Made by a program: the position numbers and the translations under genes. 15,682 bases of DNA from G020354785 sp965602045. GTDB lineage: Bacteria; Bacteroidota; Bacteroidia; Bacteroidales; UBA10428. Position 1 is the stretch's first letter; each line of letters starts with the position of its first letter. The DNA lies in contig CBFCXR010000040.1 of the NCBI GenBank assembly GCA_965602045.1, positions 1-15,682 on the forward strand. Reading direction: 5' to 3'. Below the pieces are notes generated by a model. That model saw nothing but the letters and a program-made list of their open reading frames with translations, had not been told where the DNA came from and made no database searches. Below are positions 8,201 through 14,719 of this stretch, piece after piece.

Positions 8201-8634
8201 TCTCCTTCAACTGCAGAAAACCAAAATGTATCAGAAAATGTATATGCCAGGGAACCTACCAGTCCACTACCAATAATAGCTATAATTTTGGCTGTTGAAT
8301 AATCATTGTTGTTAATAACTAACTTTTTTGATAAATAAGTAATTGTCCAGAATAAGAACAATATAGTAAATGCACTTACTAAGGCAGACAGGGTATTAAC
8401 CATCATTGCTGCCCTTGTGACATCATCACCTGCAAACAATGAAAAAACTCTGGAAATTATCATAAAAAAAGGAGCTCCCGGAGGATGACTAACCTGCAAT
8501 TTATAAGCACTTGCGATAAATTCACCACAATCCCATAAACTTGTAGTTGGCTCGATAGTTGAAAGATATACAAATGCCGCAATTAAAAATACTATCCAGC
8601 CTGCAATGATATTATAGAGTCTGTAATTTTTCAT
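5293..8634 (-). CDS. DUF2723 (GT117/TMEM260-like) multi-pass membrane protein, putative glycosyltransferase
   Basis: This is a 1113-residue inner-membrane protein. The N-terminal half has many hydrophobic helices between residues 10 and 385. Its first outer loop carries the family hallmark PTTSLWDCGEF (29-39, Asp35 and Glu38 being candidate active-site acids) and SHPPGAP (49-55); FWFSAVEGEVY is at 137-147. A soluble insert (about 390-590) is followed by more helices (597-695), then the conserved motifs PRERDY (643-648), NWDDHDRS (701-708) and NGDNDTFPLWY (733-743). The C-terminus (about 965-1100) is helical with TPR-like pairs. The family is PF11028, whose vertebrate member TMEM260 is a protein O-mannosyltransferase. 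By homology the bacterial proteins are expected to transfer sugar from a lipid carrier to exported proteins, but this is not shown from sequence here. The gene is monocistronic, with its own promoter and an inverted repeat over its start region. Confidence 0.85.
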   Translation of the reverse strand: MKNYRLYNIIAGWIVFLIAAFVYLSTIEPTTSLWDCGEFIASAYKLQVSHPPGAPFFMIISRVFSLFAGDDVTRAAMMVNTLSALVSAFTILFLFWTITYLSKKLVINNNDYSTAKIIAIIGSGLVGSLAYTFSDTFWFSAVEGEVYASSSFFTAIVFWAILKWDNVADEKYANRWLVLIAFLMGLSIGVHLLNLLTIPAIVFVYYFRKYKVTPVGVFVALLISVFILSFIQYGIIMRIVKIASLHELLCVNKFGMPYNSGIIIFLCLLLIFIITGLKATHSEGRKSEILYLVSFSALNFAIWTLTVGIIFNIVFLLIYSITKRNLFKTIILSYFALIPGYIIWMSFFNEIDKNELLKRFNRVYNLILICFTVILIGYASYATIVIRSLANPPMDENDPENVFSLLSYLNREQYGDRPLLRGQYFNAPPTGTKKGKPTYTQIDGKYKMHYYKTEYIYDKKFITFFPRMFSSSREHVEVYMQWADLKEKDLYEPKRDNNGNIMRNDYGKVVYDNTKSKNPPTFIQNLKFLFKYQIGHMYFRYFMWNFAGRQNDIQGFGSYLNGNWISGIPFIDQFIIGNQKNMPDDIKNHPSRNTYFFLPFILGFIGLLYHLKKDVKNFWVVMLLFILTGLAIVIYLNQTPTQPRERDYAYAGSFYAFTIWIGLGVLGIINLLHKYFQTIVTNILVIVLCLLIVPGIMASENWDDHDRSKRYTTRDIAYDCLNTCAPNAILFTNGDNDTFPLWYAQEVEGIRTDVRIVNLMLLNMDWYIKQMKLKAYESDPLPFSLTYNQYKMGTRDVVYLNNKIDEYVDIKRIMQFVGSDNIQTKLETQSGIRYDYIPTHKFRLPVDSAKVISNGTVKPADADKIVSPVDWTINARYLGKSELIVLDILANNNWERPIYFLATGHEGLIGLKDYLQLEGFAYRLVPIKTVTDRYSPGRIDTEIMYDNLMNKFKWGGMNDPDVYLDNFHVKTLHFLRLRHRFNRLANEYIKENNIERAVVVLDKCIELTPHKNIPYNMFMPPIIESYYKCRAFEKANLLAEKNAQICDDNLNYYFDQTNEFISTISPEIRINLQILKNLLILSRTYKQNELAQKLEEMFNGYYQNYSDKMNRSQ

Positions 8635-8637
8635 CAG

Positions 8638-8701
8638 GTACTACCAATTAAATTAAATGATAATGAAAATTTTAATAAATATAAGTGAAATTTGGTAGTA
8701 C
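8638..8701. repeat. Perfect 10-bp inverted repeat between DUF2723 promoter and start codon
   Basis: GTACTACCAA (8638-8647) and TTGGTAGTAC (8692-8701) are exact reverse complements 54 bp apart start to start. On the coding (minus) strand the distal arm begins at the last base of the -7 box and covers the expected transcription start. The proximal arm ends three bases before the ATG, where the ribosome would land. This suits a pair of operator half-sites about five helical turns apart. If transcription starts far enough upstream, it also suits an RNA stem hiding the start codon. Confidence 0.55.
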
Positions 8702-8732
8702 AAATCTAAATTTAAAAAAATTTATTTACAAT
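8701..8732 (-). promoter_or_regulatory. Candidate promoter for the DUF2723 gene
   Basis: Read on the minus strand this is ATTG (8732-8729), 20 bp, then TAGATTTG (8708-8701), an exact TAnnTTTG. Spacing fits the Bacteroidota -33/-7 pattern. Transcription would begin near 8693-8696, about 60 bases before the ATG. Confidence 0.6.
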
Positions 8733-8768
8733 GAGGCTGGTATATGATTTGTTGCATAACGGCTATAC

Positions 8769-9353
8769 TTAATTAAACCATCCGAATTTAAAAGACAGAA
8801 ACACTCCCGGGCTTATGAAATCAGTTTCGGAATATCCTGCTTCATCAACAAAAGCAACAAAACGATAGTTGCCCCCCGCGCTTAATTTAAAATAGTTAGT
8901 TATATTCAATTCCAGTTCCAGGGTAGGGACAATAACAAAAATATTATCACCGTCACTAACTTGTTCTCCGGCAGGTTCCCGTTCTGAAATATTACCCCAT
9001 CCGATTTGCATATGAAATGTCGGATGAATCATTTTATTTGACATAAAGTTATAACCCAGCAAAAAACCACCGTGACCGAATCCAATTTCATTCTGATTAT
9101 CCTGAAATTCTATGCTGTTAGTCAGACCTATCCCATAACCGCCAAAGAAAAAATCATTAATTAAAATTCCTCCTCCCCCTCCCATAAGGTGCGCAAATTT
9201 ACCATCAAGCATGCTAAAGTTCATGAATGGGCCTCCAAATCCTGATATTTTTGTTGTTTCTCCACCAAACAGAGTCTGAAACTCATCTTGTTCCTGTGCT
9301 TTCAGCCCAATAATAAGTGAAATTCCCAAAAATAGTAAGCTATACTTTTTCAT
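8769..9353 (-). CDS. Small outer-membrane beta-barrel protein of unknown function
   Basis: This is a 194-residue exported protein. Residues 1-19 are a signal peptide (basic MKK, core LLFLGISLIIG, cleavage after LKA). The mature part has alternating hydrophobic and polar strands with many Gly and aromatic residues, and it ends in a strand finishing FLSFKFGWFN, like the C-terminal signal of outer-membrane barrels. A glycine run (GGGGGI, about residues 58-63) and paired Gly-rich turns fit tight hairpins. By size I would expect about eight strands. It resembles an uncharacterised Bacteroidota barrel family that begins after the signal with an acidic stretch and 'TLFGG', but I cannot assign a function. 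It stands alone between queA and the DUF2723 gene. Upstream, 9376-9383 gives TATTCTTG on the minus strand, a one-mismatch -7 box without a -33. No O-glycosylation sequon is present. Confidence 0.75.
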   Translation of the reverse strand: MKKYSLLFLGISLIIGLKAQEQDEFQTLFGGETTKISGFGGPFMNFSMLDGKFAHLMGGGGGILINDFFFGGYGIGLTNSIEFQDNQNEIGFGHGGFLLGYNFMSNKMIHPTFHMQIGWGNISEREPAGEQVSDGDNIFVIVPTLELELNITNYFKLSAGGNYRFVAFVDEAGYSETDFISPGVFLSFKFGWFN

Positions 9354-9557
9354 GATTTATAATTTTATTTAAATACAAGAATATTATTTTTTTATAAAAA
9401 CTAAAATATATTTTTAAAGCAATTTATTCAGATCTAGAAGACAAAATAAATTTTAAAAGGTTGCACACATTTAATGTTTTTATATAGGATAGGAATAGGA
9501 AAAATAAAAGTTTGTAATTAGTAAAAAGTTTTGGTTGCAGATAACAAATGTTATGAA

Positions 9558-10607
9558 TTATAATATCAGCATTGCATCTCCATATGTCCCAAACCTGTAT
9601 TTTTCTTTAATAGCTGTTTTGTAGGCCTTAAAAATAAAGTCATAGCCGGCAAAAGCAGAAACCATCATCAATAATGTGGAGAGAGGGAGATGGAAATTTG
9701 AAATGATGCATGAGGGAACACTAAATTCATAGGGAGGGAAAATAAATTTATTAGTCCATCCTTCATATGGCTTTAGAAAGCCTAAAGTTGAAACTGAACT
9801 TTCCAGTGTCCTCATTACAGTAGTTCCTACCGCACAAATTTGATTTTTAGTATCTTTTGCCTGATTTACTATATTTACAGCTTCATCTGAAATTACTATT
9901 TGTTCAGAATCCATTTTATGTTTCGTCAGGTCTTCAACATCGACAGTCCTAAAGTTGCCTAATCCAACATGCAGGGTAATTTCAGCAAAATTAACACCTT
10001 TTATTTCAAGTCTTTTCAATAATTCCCTGCTAAAGTGTAATCCCGCAATTGGCGCAGCAACAGCACCTTCATGTTTCGCAAATACTGTCTGATATCTTTC
10101 TTTATCTTCAGGTTGTACTTTTCTATTAATAAATTTAGGAAGAGGGGTTTCTCCCAGTTTATGCAATGTTTTTTTAAATTCTTCATATTGTCCGTCAAAA
10201 AGGAAACGAAGAGTTCTTCCGCGGGATGTTGTATTGTCAATAACTTCAGCCACCAGTATTTCATCTTCTCCAAAATACAGCTTGTTCCCAATTCTAATTT
10301 TTCTTGCAGGATCAACCAAAACATCCCACAAACGTTGTTCCTTATTTAATTCTCTAAGTAAAAAAACTTCAATTTCTGCTCCAGTTTTTTCTTTATTACC
10401 ATAAAGTCTCGCAGGAAATACTTTTGTGTTATTAAATACCATTACATCGTTTTCACCAAAATAATCGATTATTTCTTTGAAAATCGTATGTTCAATTTTC
10501 CCTGAATCCCGGTAAAGGATCATTAGTCTTGACTCATCTCTATTTTCAGCTGGATATTTTGCGATTAGCTCTTCCGGTAAATTGTACCTGTATTGAGAAA
10601 GTTTCAT
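9558..10607 (-). CDS. queA: S-adenosylmethionine:tRNA ribosyltransferase-isomerase
   Basis: QueA moves and rearranges the ribose of S-adenosylmethionine onto 7-aminomethyl-7-deazaguanine at the wobble base of tRNA, forming epoxyqueuosine. The 349-residue length is normal. Motifs in order: YNLPEELIAKYPAENRDESRL (7-28), VFNNTKVFPARL (57-68), GAVAAPIAGLHF (181-192), HVGLGNF (213-219), GTTVMRTLES (261-270), SNFHLPLSTLLMMVSAF (303-319), and the end YRFGTYGDAMLIL (337-349). The ATG at 10607 begins MKLSQYRY, as expected for the family. One oddity is Ile187, where relatives usually have Thr (APTAGLHF). It is the last gene of the ftsX-to-queA block, with 69 bp and a possible promoter of its own after truB. 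No other queuosine gene is in the window. Confidence 0.96.
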   Translation of the reverse strand: MKLSQYRYNLPEELIAKYPAENRDESRLMILYRDSGKIEHTIFKEIIDYFGENDVMVFNNTKVFPARLYGNKEKTGAEIEVFLLRELNKEQRLWDVLVDPARKIRIGNKLYFGEDEILVAEVIDNTTSRGRTLRFLFDGQYEEFKKTLHKLGETPLPKFINRKVQPEDKERYQTVFAKHEGAVAAPIAGLHFSRELLKRLEIKGVNFAEITLHVGLGNFRTVDVEDLTKHKMDSEQIVISDEAVNIVNQAKDTKNQICAVGTTVMRTLESSVSTLGFLKPYEGWTNKFIFPPYEFSVPSCIISNFHLPLSTLLMMVSAFAGYDFIFKAYKTAIKEKYRFGTYGDAMLIL

Positions 10608-10634
10608 AGTTTATTAATAATAGTATGTTGACTC

Positions 10635-10663
10635 CAAAAATAATATCGCCCCTTATACGCAAA
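10635..10663 (-). promoter_or_regulatory. Candidate promoter for queA
   Basis: On the minus strand TTTG (10663-10660) is followed after 17 bp by TATTTTTG (10642-10635), exact matches to both Bacteroidota boxes at the short end of the allowed spacing. It lies in the 69-bp gap between truB and queA and would let queA be transcribed apart from the upstream block. Confidence 0.45.
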
Positions 10664-10676
10664 AAACTTAATTTTG

Positions 10677-11360
10677 TTACACTAATTTTAACTGTCTTTC
10701 AAAAGCTTCAATTGATAAAGCATCATCAAGCTTATAATGCCCGATTGCAGTTCGAACCAACCCTGTCAGATGAGCACCTGAATTAAGCTTAAAGCCAATA
10801 TCGCGGGCTAATGAACGTATATATGTCCCTTTACTGCAAATTACTTTAATTTTTAAAACAGGTGAATCAAAATTCAAAATGTTAATCGTATCTATAAATA
10901 TTTTATTGGGCTTCAGACTTATTTTTTCCCCTTTCCGGGCATATTCATATGCTCTTACACCATTTACAAATTTTGCAGAATAGCTTGGAGGATTTTGATA
11001 AATTTCTCCTGTAAAATTCTTAGTAGCGTCATTAATTAAATTTTCATCTATATGATTAAACTCGTATTTTTTATCAATTTCAGTTTCTAAATCAAATGAA
11101 GGAGTTGTTGCCCCAAATTTTATTGTGGCAATATATTCTTTAGGATAAGCCTGAAATTTTAATATATCTTTTGTCAAATTACCGGTGCATAATATTATTA
11201 AACCAGTAGCCAGGGGGTCTAATGTGCCTGCATGGCCGACTTTAATTCTTTTTTGCTTATATTTTATTTCTATACTTTTCCGGATTTTTTTAACGACATC
11301 AAATGATGACCAATGTAAAGGTTTATTTATAAGTAAAATTTCACCTTTAATAAAATCCAT
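10677..11360 (-). CDS. truB: tRNA pseudouridine(55) synthase
   Basis: TruB isomerises uridine 55 in the T-loop of tRNAs. The 227-residue protein has the catalytic motif VGHAGTLDPLATG (41-53), with Asp48 as nucleophile. The N-terminal INKPLHWSSFDVV (11-23) and later GVRAYEYARKGE and KGTYIRSLARDIG are also family motifs. It is shorter than E. coli TruB (about 314 residues) because it lacks the C-terminal extension, which is usual in Bacteroidota. The start codon overlaps the uppP stop by one base (TAATG), so translation is probably coupled to uppP. An in-frame second start is not needed, as MDFIKGEILLINKP matches the usual beginning. Confidence 0.95.
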   Translation of the reverse strand: MDFIKGEILLINKPLHWSSFDVVKKIRKSIEIKYKQKRIKVGHAGTLDPLATGLIILCTGNLTKDILKFQAYPKEYIATIKFGATTPSFDLETEIDKKYEFNHIDENLINDATKNFTGEIYQNPPSYSAKFVNGVRAYEYARKGEKISLKPNKIFIDTINILNFDSPVLKIKVICSKGTYIRSLARDIGFKLNSGAHLTGLVRTAIGHYKLDDALSIEAFERQLKLV

Positions 11361-12139
11361 TATACAATATTTAATTCTATACCCAGGACTGATAATAATA
11401 TAATTATAAGTCCGACAAAAATTCTGTAATAACCGAAGACTTTAAATCCGTGTTTTGTAAGATAATAAATAAAAGATTTTATGGCGAATATTGCTACCAG
11501 AAAAGCAATAATATTACCGATAATTAATATTCCTAAGTTTTCCGTTGTAATATTATTGTAATTTTTAAATAATTTGTAAGCTGTTGCGGCAAACATTGTA
11601 GGAACAGCGAGAAAAAACGAAAATTCAGCAGCATTTTTACGGGTTAATTTTTGGGTCATCCCTCCAATGATGGTTGCTGCGGATCTTGAAACTCCGGGAA
11701 TCATTGCAATTACTTGAAAACAACCTATTATAAATGCTTTCGGATATGTTATTTCCTGATTTCGGGTTGAATCCCTGAACCATTTGTCTACAAAAATAAG
11801 TAATAGGCCGCCTATAACTAATGATATTGCAACCACAATAACATTATCAAGTAATAGATCTATGAAATCACCAATAATAAAACCTACAACAGCAGCAGGA
11901 ATAAATGCCACAAATAATTTATAGTAAAATGCAAAAGATTTGAAAAATCTTTGCCAGTATAATACAATTACCGACAAAATTGCTCCAAATTGAATACTGA
12001 CAATAAAGGTATTGGTAAAATCAGAATTTTGCATTCCAAGGATTTTTCCTGTAATGATCATATGGCCCGTTGATGATATTGGCAGAAATTCTGTTATTCC
12101 CTCAACAATTGCAATAATAATAGCTTCAAGCAAACTCAT
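11360..12139 (-). CDS. uppP: Undecaprenyl-diphosphatase (BacA family)
   Basis: This integral membrane phosphatase converts undecaprenyl diphosphate to the monophosphate carrier lipid used for peptidoglycan and surface glycans; overproduction gives bacitracin resistance. The 259-residue protein shows the first signature EGITEFLPISSTGH (13-26), whose Glu13, Glu17 and His26 correspond to active-site residues, and the second signature PGVSRSAATI (148-157) with Arg152. Six to seven other hydrophobic segments complete the fold. It lies 39 bp downstream of the DUF3098 gene and overlaps truB by one base. Linkage with ftsX ties carrier-lipid supply to division and envelope work. Confidence 0.96.
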   Translation of the reverse strand: MSLLEAIIIAIVEGITEFLPISSTGHMIITGKILGMQNSDFTNTFIVSIQFGAILSVIVLYWQRFFKSFAFYYKLFVAFIPAAVVGFIIGDFIDLLLDNVIVVAISLVIGGLLLIFVDKWFRDSTRNQEITYPKAFIIGCFQVIAMIPGVSRSAATIIGGMTQKLTRKNAAEFSFFLAVPTMFAATAYKLFKNYNNITTENLGILIIGNIIAFLVAIFAIKSFIYYLTKHGFKVFGYYRIFVGLIIILLSVLGIELNIV

Positions 12140-12178
12140 AAATTTAAAGTAATAATGATAATAATAAGTTGAGAGAAT

Positions 12179-12436
12179 TTACTTTTCTGTTTTTGGCTTC
12201 TTCATTATAGCCCAAATCTCAAACAGGAATCCAAATAAAACAACTATGGGAGCCAGAGTAATTCTTCTAAAACTAAATATTTCATCTTCATTGAAGACAT
12301 TTGGATCATCTGTTTTTCCTCCTATCATCAATAAAAAGCCAATTATAATAATAACAAATCCTACTACAAGTAATATATAGTTTTCTCTTCCCAAAGCAAA
12401 GGTAGGCGTGTTATTATCATCTGTTTTTTTTGCCAT
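12179..12436 (-). CDS. DUF3098 small membrane protein
   Basis: This 85-residue protein has two predicted membrane helices (about 20-40 and 59-78) and a short charged loop between them. Family features are ENYILLVVGFVIIIIGFLLM, then GGKTDDPNVFNEDEIFSFRR (39-58) and the TLAP turn before helix 2. The N-terminus (MAKKTDDNN) and C-terminus (KKPKTEK) are charged, so both ends are probably cytoplasmic and the acidic loop periplasmic. Function is unknown. In Bacteroidota the family is found beside ftsX and uppP, as here (12 bp after ftsX, 39 bp before uppP), so a part in FtsX-linked division or carrier-lipid recycling is a guess from context. Confidence 0.88.
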   Translation of the reverse strand: MAKKTDDNNTPTFALGRENYILLVVGFVIIIIGFLLMIGGKTDDPNVFNEDEIFSFRRITLAPIVVLFGFLFEIWAIMKKPKTEK

Positions 12437-12448
12437 AATTTTAATATT

Positions 12449-13327
12449 TTATGTATAAAGGTAATCGGTTTTGATTTTTAAGTATCTGTTAATCGCAAAA
12501 TATGTTGATATCCAGCTTATAATAATTCCAATTAACAAAACAATAATATATAAAATAATTAATAATTTAAAATCCTGAAAATTAATGATAGTCTCCATTT
12601 CATTTTGTATAAAATATATCATGCCAGTTATCATCCCTATTGCTATTAATGCGCCAAATGAACCATGCAGGGCACTTTTATACAAAAAAGGCCTGCGAAT
12701 AAAGCTATTATTAGCGCCAACAAGCTGCATAGTCCGAAGAAGGAATCTTTTTGAATAAATTGACAGGCGGATAGTATTGTTTATTAATGTTATTGCAACC
12801 AGAAATAATAATCCGCTGATAGCTAAAATGAAAATACTTATTCTTTTCAGGTTTTTATTTACCAAATGAATAAGTGATTCCTGATAATATACTTCATTAA
12901 TTTGAGGAAATATCCTAAGATCCTGCTCAATTACTCTTATACTATCTGAATTTGCATATTCAGCATACAGTCGCACATCTATAGATGGGATTAAAGGATT
13001 AAATCCCAGAAAATCAATAAAATTTTCACCTAATTCTTCCTGAAACTCAACTGCTGCCTGCTCTTTAGTGATATATTCCGTCTCTTTTACATACTTTTTT
13101 GCATCCAGGTTTTTTTGTATCAGCAAAATATCTACTTCTCTCACATTATCTTCTAAATATACAGTAAACTTTAAATTTTCTTTTACATAGTCAGATATCT
13201 TTTTAGTATTTAATAACAATAAACCAATTATTCCAAGTAAAAATAGAACCAGTGATATGCTTACAATGGATGTTATATATGAACTTCTTAACCGGCGTTT
13301 AGTGACTTTATTATCTCCCTTATGCAT
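12449..13327 (-). CDS. ftsX: Cell division protein FtsX (permease-like)
   Basis: FtsX is the membrane partner of the ATPase FtsE and relays ATP hydrolysis across the inner membrane to peptidoglycan hydrolases at the septum. The 292-residue protein has the family topology: cytoplasmic basic N-terminus, helix 1 (about 19-40), a periplasmic domain (about 45-160), then helices 2-4 (163-184, 222-240, 254-276). Conserved FtsX stretches include the LKFTVYLED strand (52-60) and the cytoplasmic motif MQLVGANNSFIRRPFLYKS (200-218). No ftsE is adjacent, which is usual in this phylum. It is the first gene of the block and has a candidate promoter about 20 bp upstream. Confidence 0.94.
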   Translation of the reverse strand: MHKGDNKVTKRRLRSSYITSIVSISLVLFLLGIIGLLLLNTKKISDYVKENLKFTVYLEDNVREVDILLIQKNLDAKKYVKETEYITKEQAAVEFQEELGENFIDFLGFNPLIPSIDVRLYAEYANSDSIRVIEQDLRIFPQINEVYYQESLIHLVNKNLKRISIFILAISGLLFLVAITLINNTIRLSIYSKRFLLRTMQLVGANNSFIRRPFLYKSALHGSFGALIAIGMITGMIYFIQNEMETIINFQDFKLLIILYIIVLLIGIIISWISTYFAINRYLKIKTDYLYT

Positions 13328-13347
13328 TTAATTTTAAAATATTGGTG

Positions 13348-13382
13348 CAAATATATAATAAAATAAATTACAGTTATGCAAT
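13348..13382 (-). promoter_or_regulatory. Candidate promoter for the ftsX–queA block
   Basis: On the minus strand ATTG (13382-13379) is followed after 23 bp by TATATTTG (13355-13348), an exact -7 box. The spacing is at the long end of the range. The start of transcription would be only 10-20 bases from the ftsX ATG. Confidence 0.5.
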
Positions 13383-13489
13383 TGAAAATGTTAACAAATT
13401 ATAACAACAAAATTAATTTATCGATTACATAATAAGGTATTAATGTTAAAGATTAAGGATAAAAATTTAATCAAACAGGGATACAGCAA

Positions 13490-14509
13490 TTATTTTACAT
13501 AATCTATCCACCCATATTTATCTTCTGCATCACCACTTTGAATTGCTGTTAATTCATAATACAGTTTGCTTATAACAGGACCTGGTTTACCATCTTTACA
13601 ATACTCAAATGTTTTTTTTCTTTCCGGATCAACTATTTTTTTTATAGGTGTGATTACTGCTGCAGTACCACATGCTCCAACCTCATCAAATGTATCAAGT
13701 TCAGCTACATCAACAGGCCTGCATTCTACTTTCATGTTCATGTTTCTCGCCATATGCATAAGGCTCATATTTGTAATTGAAGGCAGTATGGATTTCGAAT
13801 CAGGTGTTATGTACATATTTTTTTTTATGCCAAAAAAATTCGCAGGGCCAGCTTCATCTATATATTTTTTTTCTTTGGCATCAAGATATAAAGATGTTGC
13901 AAAACCGAGGTTATGTGCAATTTCAAGAGAAGATAAACTGGCCGCATAGTTGCCTCCTACTTTTAATGCTCCGGTGCCTAAAGGCGCTGCTCTGTCATGA
14001 TCACGACAAATCATAACATCAACCGGGTAAAATCCATCTTTGAAATAAGGGCCTACCGGGGTTACAAAAACAATAAATGTGTATTCTTTAGAGGGCTTTA
14101 CACCAACTTCAGCTCCTGTTCCAAGCAATAAGGGCCTTACATATAATGATGCGCCATATCCATACGGAGGCACAAATTTTTCGTTAAGTTTTATGGCCTG
14201 AAAAATTGCCTCTTTAAATACTTTTTCAGGAACTACAGCTAGTTTAATTCCTGATGCTGTGTCTCTCATTCGCTTTGCATTATCTCTCCAGCGGAATAAT
14301 CTTATTTTACCATCTTTACCTCTGAATGCTTTCATTCCTTCAAAAGCTTCCTGCCCATAATGCAAACATGTAGATGCAATATGAAGATTTATATATTCTG
14401 ATGTGGAAACCTCATTCTCCTGCCATTTGCCATCCTTGTAAAGACAACGAATATTATAGTCAGTTTTCATGTAACCAAAAGGCAAATTCTTCCAGTCTGT
14501 GTTTTGCAT
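13490..14509 (-). CDS. ilvE: Branched-chain amino acid aminotransferase
   Basis: IlvE is a PLP-dependent class IV aminotransferase for the last step of leucine, isoleucine and valine synthesis and the first step of their breakdown, using glutamate/2-oxoglutarate. The 339-residue protein is of the longer, eukaryote-like BCAT type. It has LHYGQEAFEGMKAF (49-62), RPLLLGTG (125-132), the PLP lysine Lys183 in GTGALKVGGNYAASL (178-192), DEAGPANFF (218-226, with the cofactor-binding Glu219) and GACGTAAVITPI near the C-terminal third. The start MQNTDWKNLPFGYMKTDYN matches relatives. It is separated from ftsX by 162 bp with no clear terminator and is divergent from the stress protein gene. A promoter and a palindrome lie upstream. 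Several A8-A9 runs occur in the coding strand, in keeping with AAA lysine codons. Confidence 0.96.
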   Translation of the reverse strand: MQNTDWKNLPFGYMKTDYNIRCLYKDGKWQENEVSTSEYINLHIASTCLHYGQEAFEGMKAFRGKDGKIRLFRWRDNAKRMRDTASGIKLAVVPEKVFKEAIFQAIKLNEKFVPPYGYGASLYVRPLLLGTGAEVGVKPSKEYTFIVFVTPVGPYFKDGFYPVDVMICRDHDRAAPLGTGALKVGGNYAASLSSLEIAHNLGFATSLYLDAKEKKYIDEAGPANFFGIKKNMYITPDSKSILPSITNMSLMHMARNMNMKVECRPVDVAELDTFDEVGACGTAAVITPIKKIVDPERKKTFEYCKDGKPGPVISKLYYELTAIQSGDAEDKYGWIDYVK

Positions 14510-14546
14510 ATTTCAGGTTTTATAATATAACATCTACTTTTTGTGC

Positions 14547-14578
14547 CAAATTTATATAATTACAGAAATTCAAGCAAT
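14547..14578 (-). promoter_or_regulatory. Candidate promoter for ilvE
   Basis: On the minus strand ATTG (14578-14575) is followed after 20 bp by TAAATTTG (14554-14547), an exact TAnnTTTG. The arrangement is identical to that of the DUF2723 promoter. Transcription would begin about 30 bases before the ATG. The -33 box lies inside the palindrome at 14573-14589. Confidence 0.6.
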
Positions 14579-14589
14579 TATGAATTGCT
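14573..14589. promoter_or_regulatory. 17-bp palindrome over the ilvE -33 box (possible operator)
   Basis: AGCAATT, ATG, AATTGCT: two perfect 7-bp arms around three bases. A third half-site, ATAATTGC, follows at 14597-14604. Its overlap with the -33 box would suit a dimeric repressor. It does not fit the spacing of the Lrp consensus. No regulator gene is nearby to link it to. Confidence 0.4.
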
Positions 14590-14719
14590 AAAAAAGATAA
14601 TTGCATAAATTTAACTATAAAAAAACAAATAGAAATTTAAATTTTCGTGGGTTTTTAACGTTTTATTGATTATTAATTAATAAATTTAGCTATATTGTTA
14701 ATTATCATTCATTAATATA

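Noticed and set aside
9459..9539. GGTTGCA twice (9459-9465 and 9533-9539) and a short AGGAAT-like tandem run at 9485-9500, in the queA–barrel spacer.
   Set aside because: Too short and not aligned to any promoter or hairpin; no support as a functional repeat.
9541..9554. ATAAC-AAAT-GTTAT hairpin directly after the queA stop, as a terminator.
   Set aside because: Only five AT-rich base pairs and no T-tract following on the minus strand.
13612..13872. Four A8-A9 homopolymer runs on the coding strand of ilvE, which could suggest phase variation or slippage.
   Set aside because: They fall in AAA lysine codons of a low-GC housekeeping gene with an intact frame. Composition explains them.
13485..14581. 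AGCAATTAT present at both the 3' end and upstream of ilvE (13485-13493 and 14573-14581).
   Set aside because: A nine-base AT-rich match about 1.1 kb apart is easily expected by chance, and no boundary or mobile gene is associated.
14573..14589. Palindrome upstream of ilvE as an Lrp-family site.
   Set aside because: The half-sites are spaced four bases wider than the 15-bp Lrp consensus, so the match is not supported.
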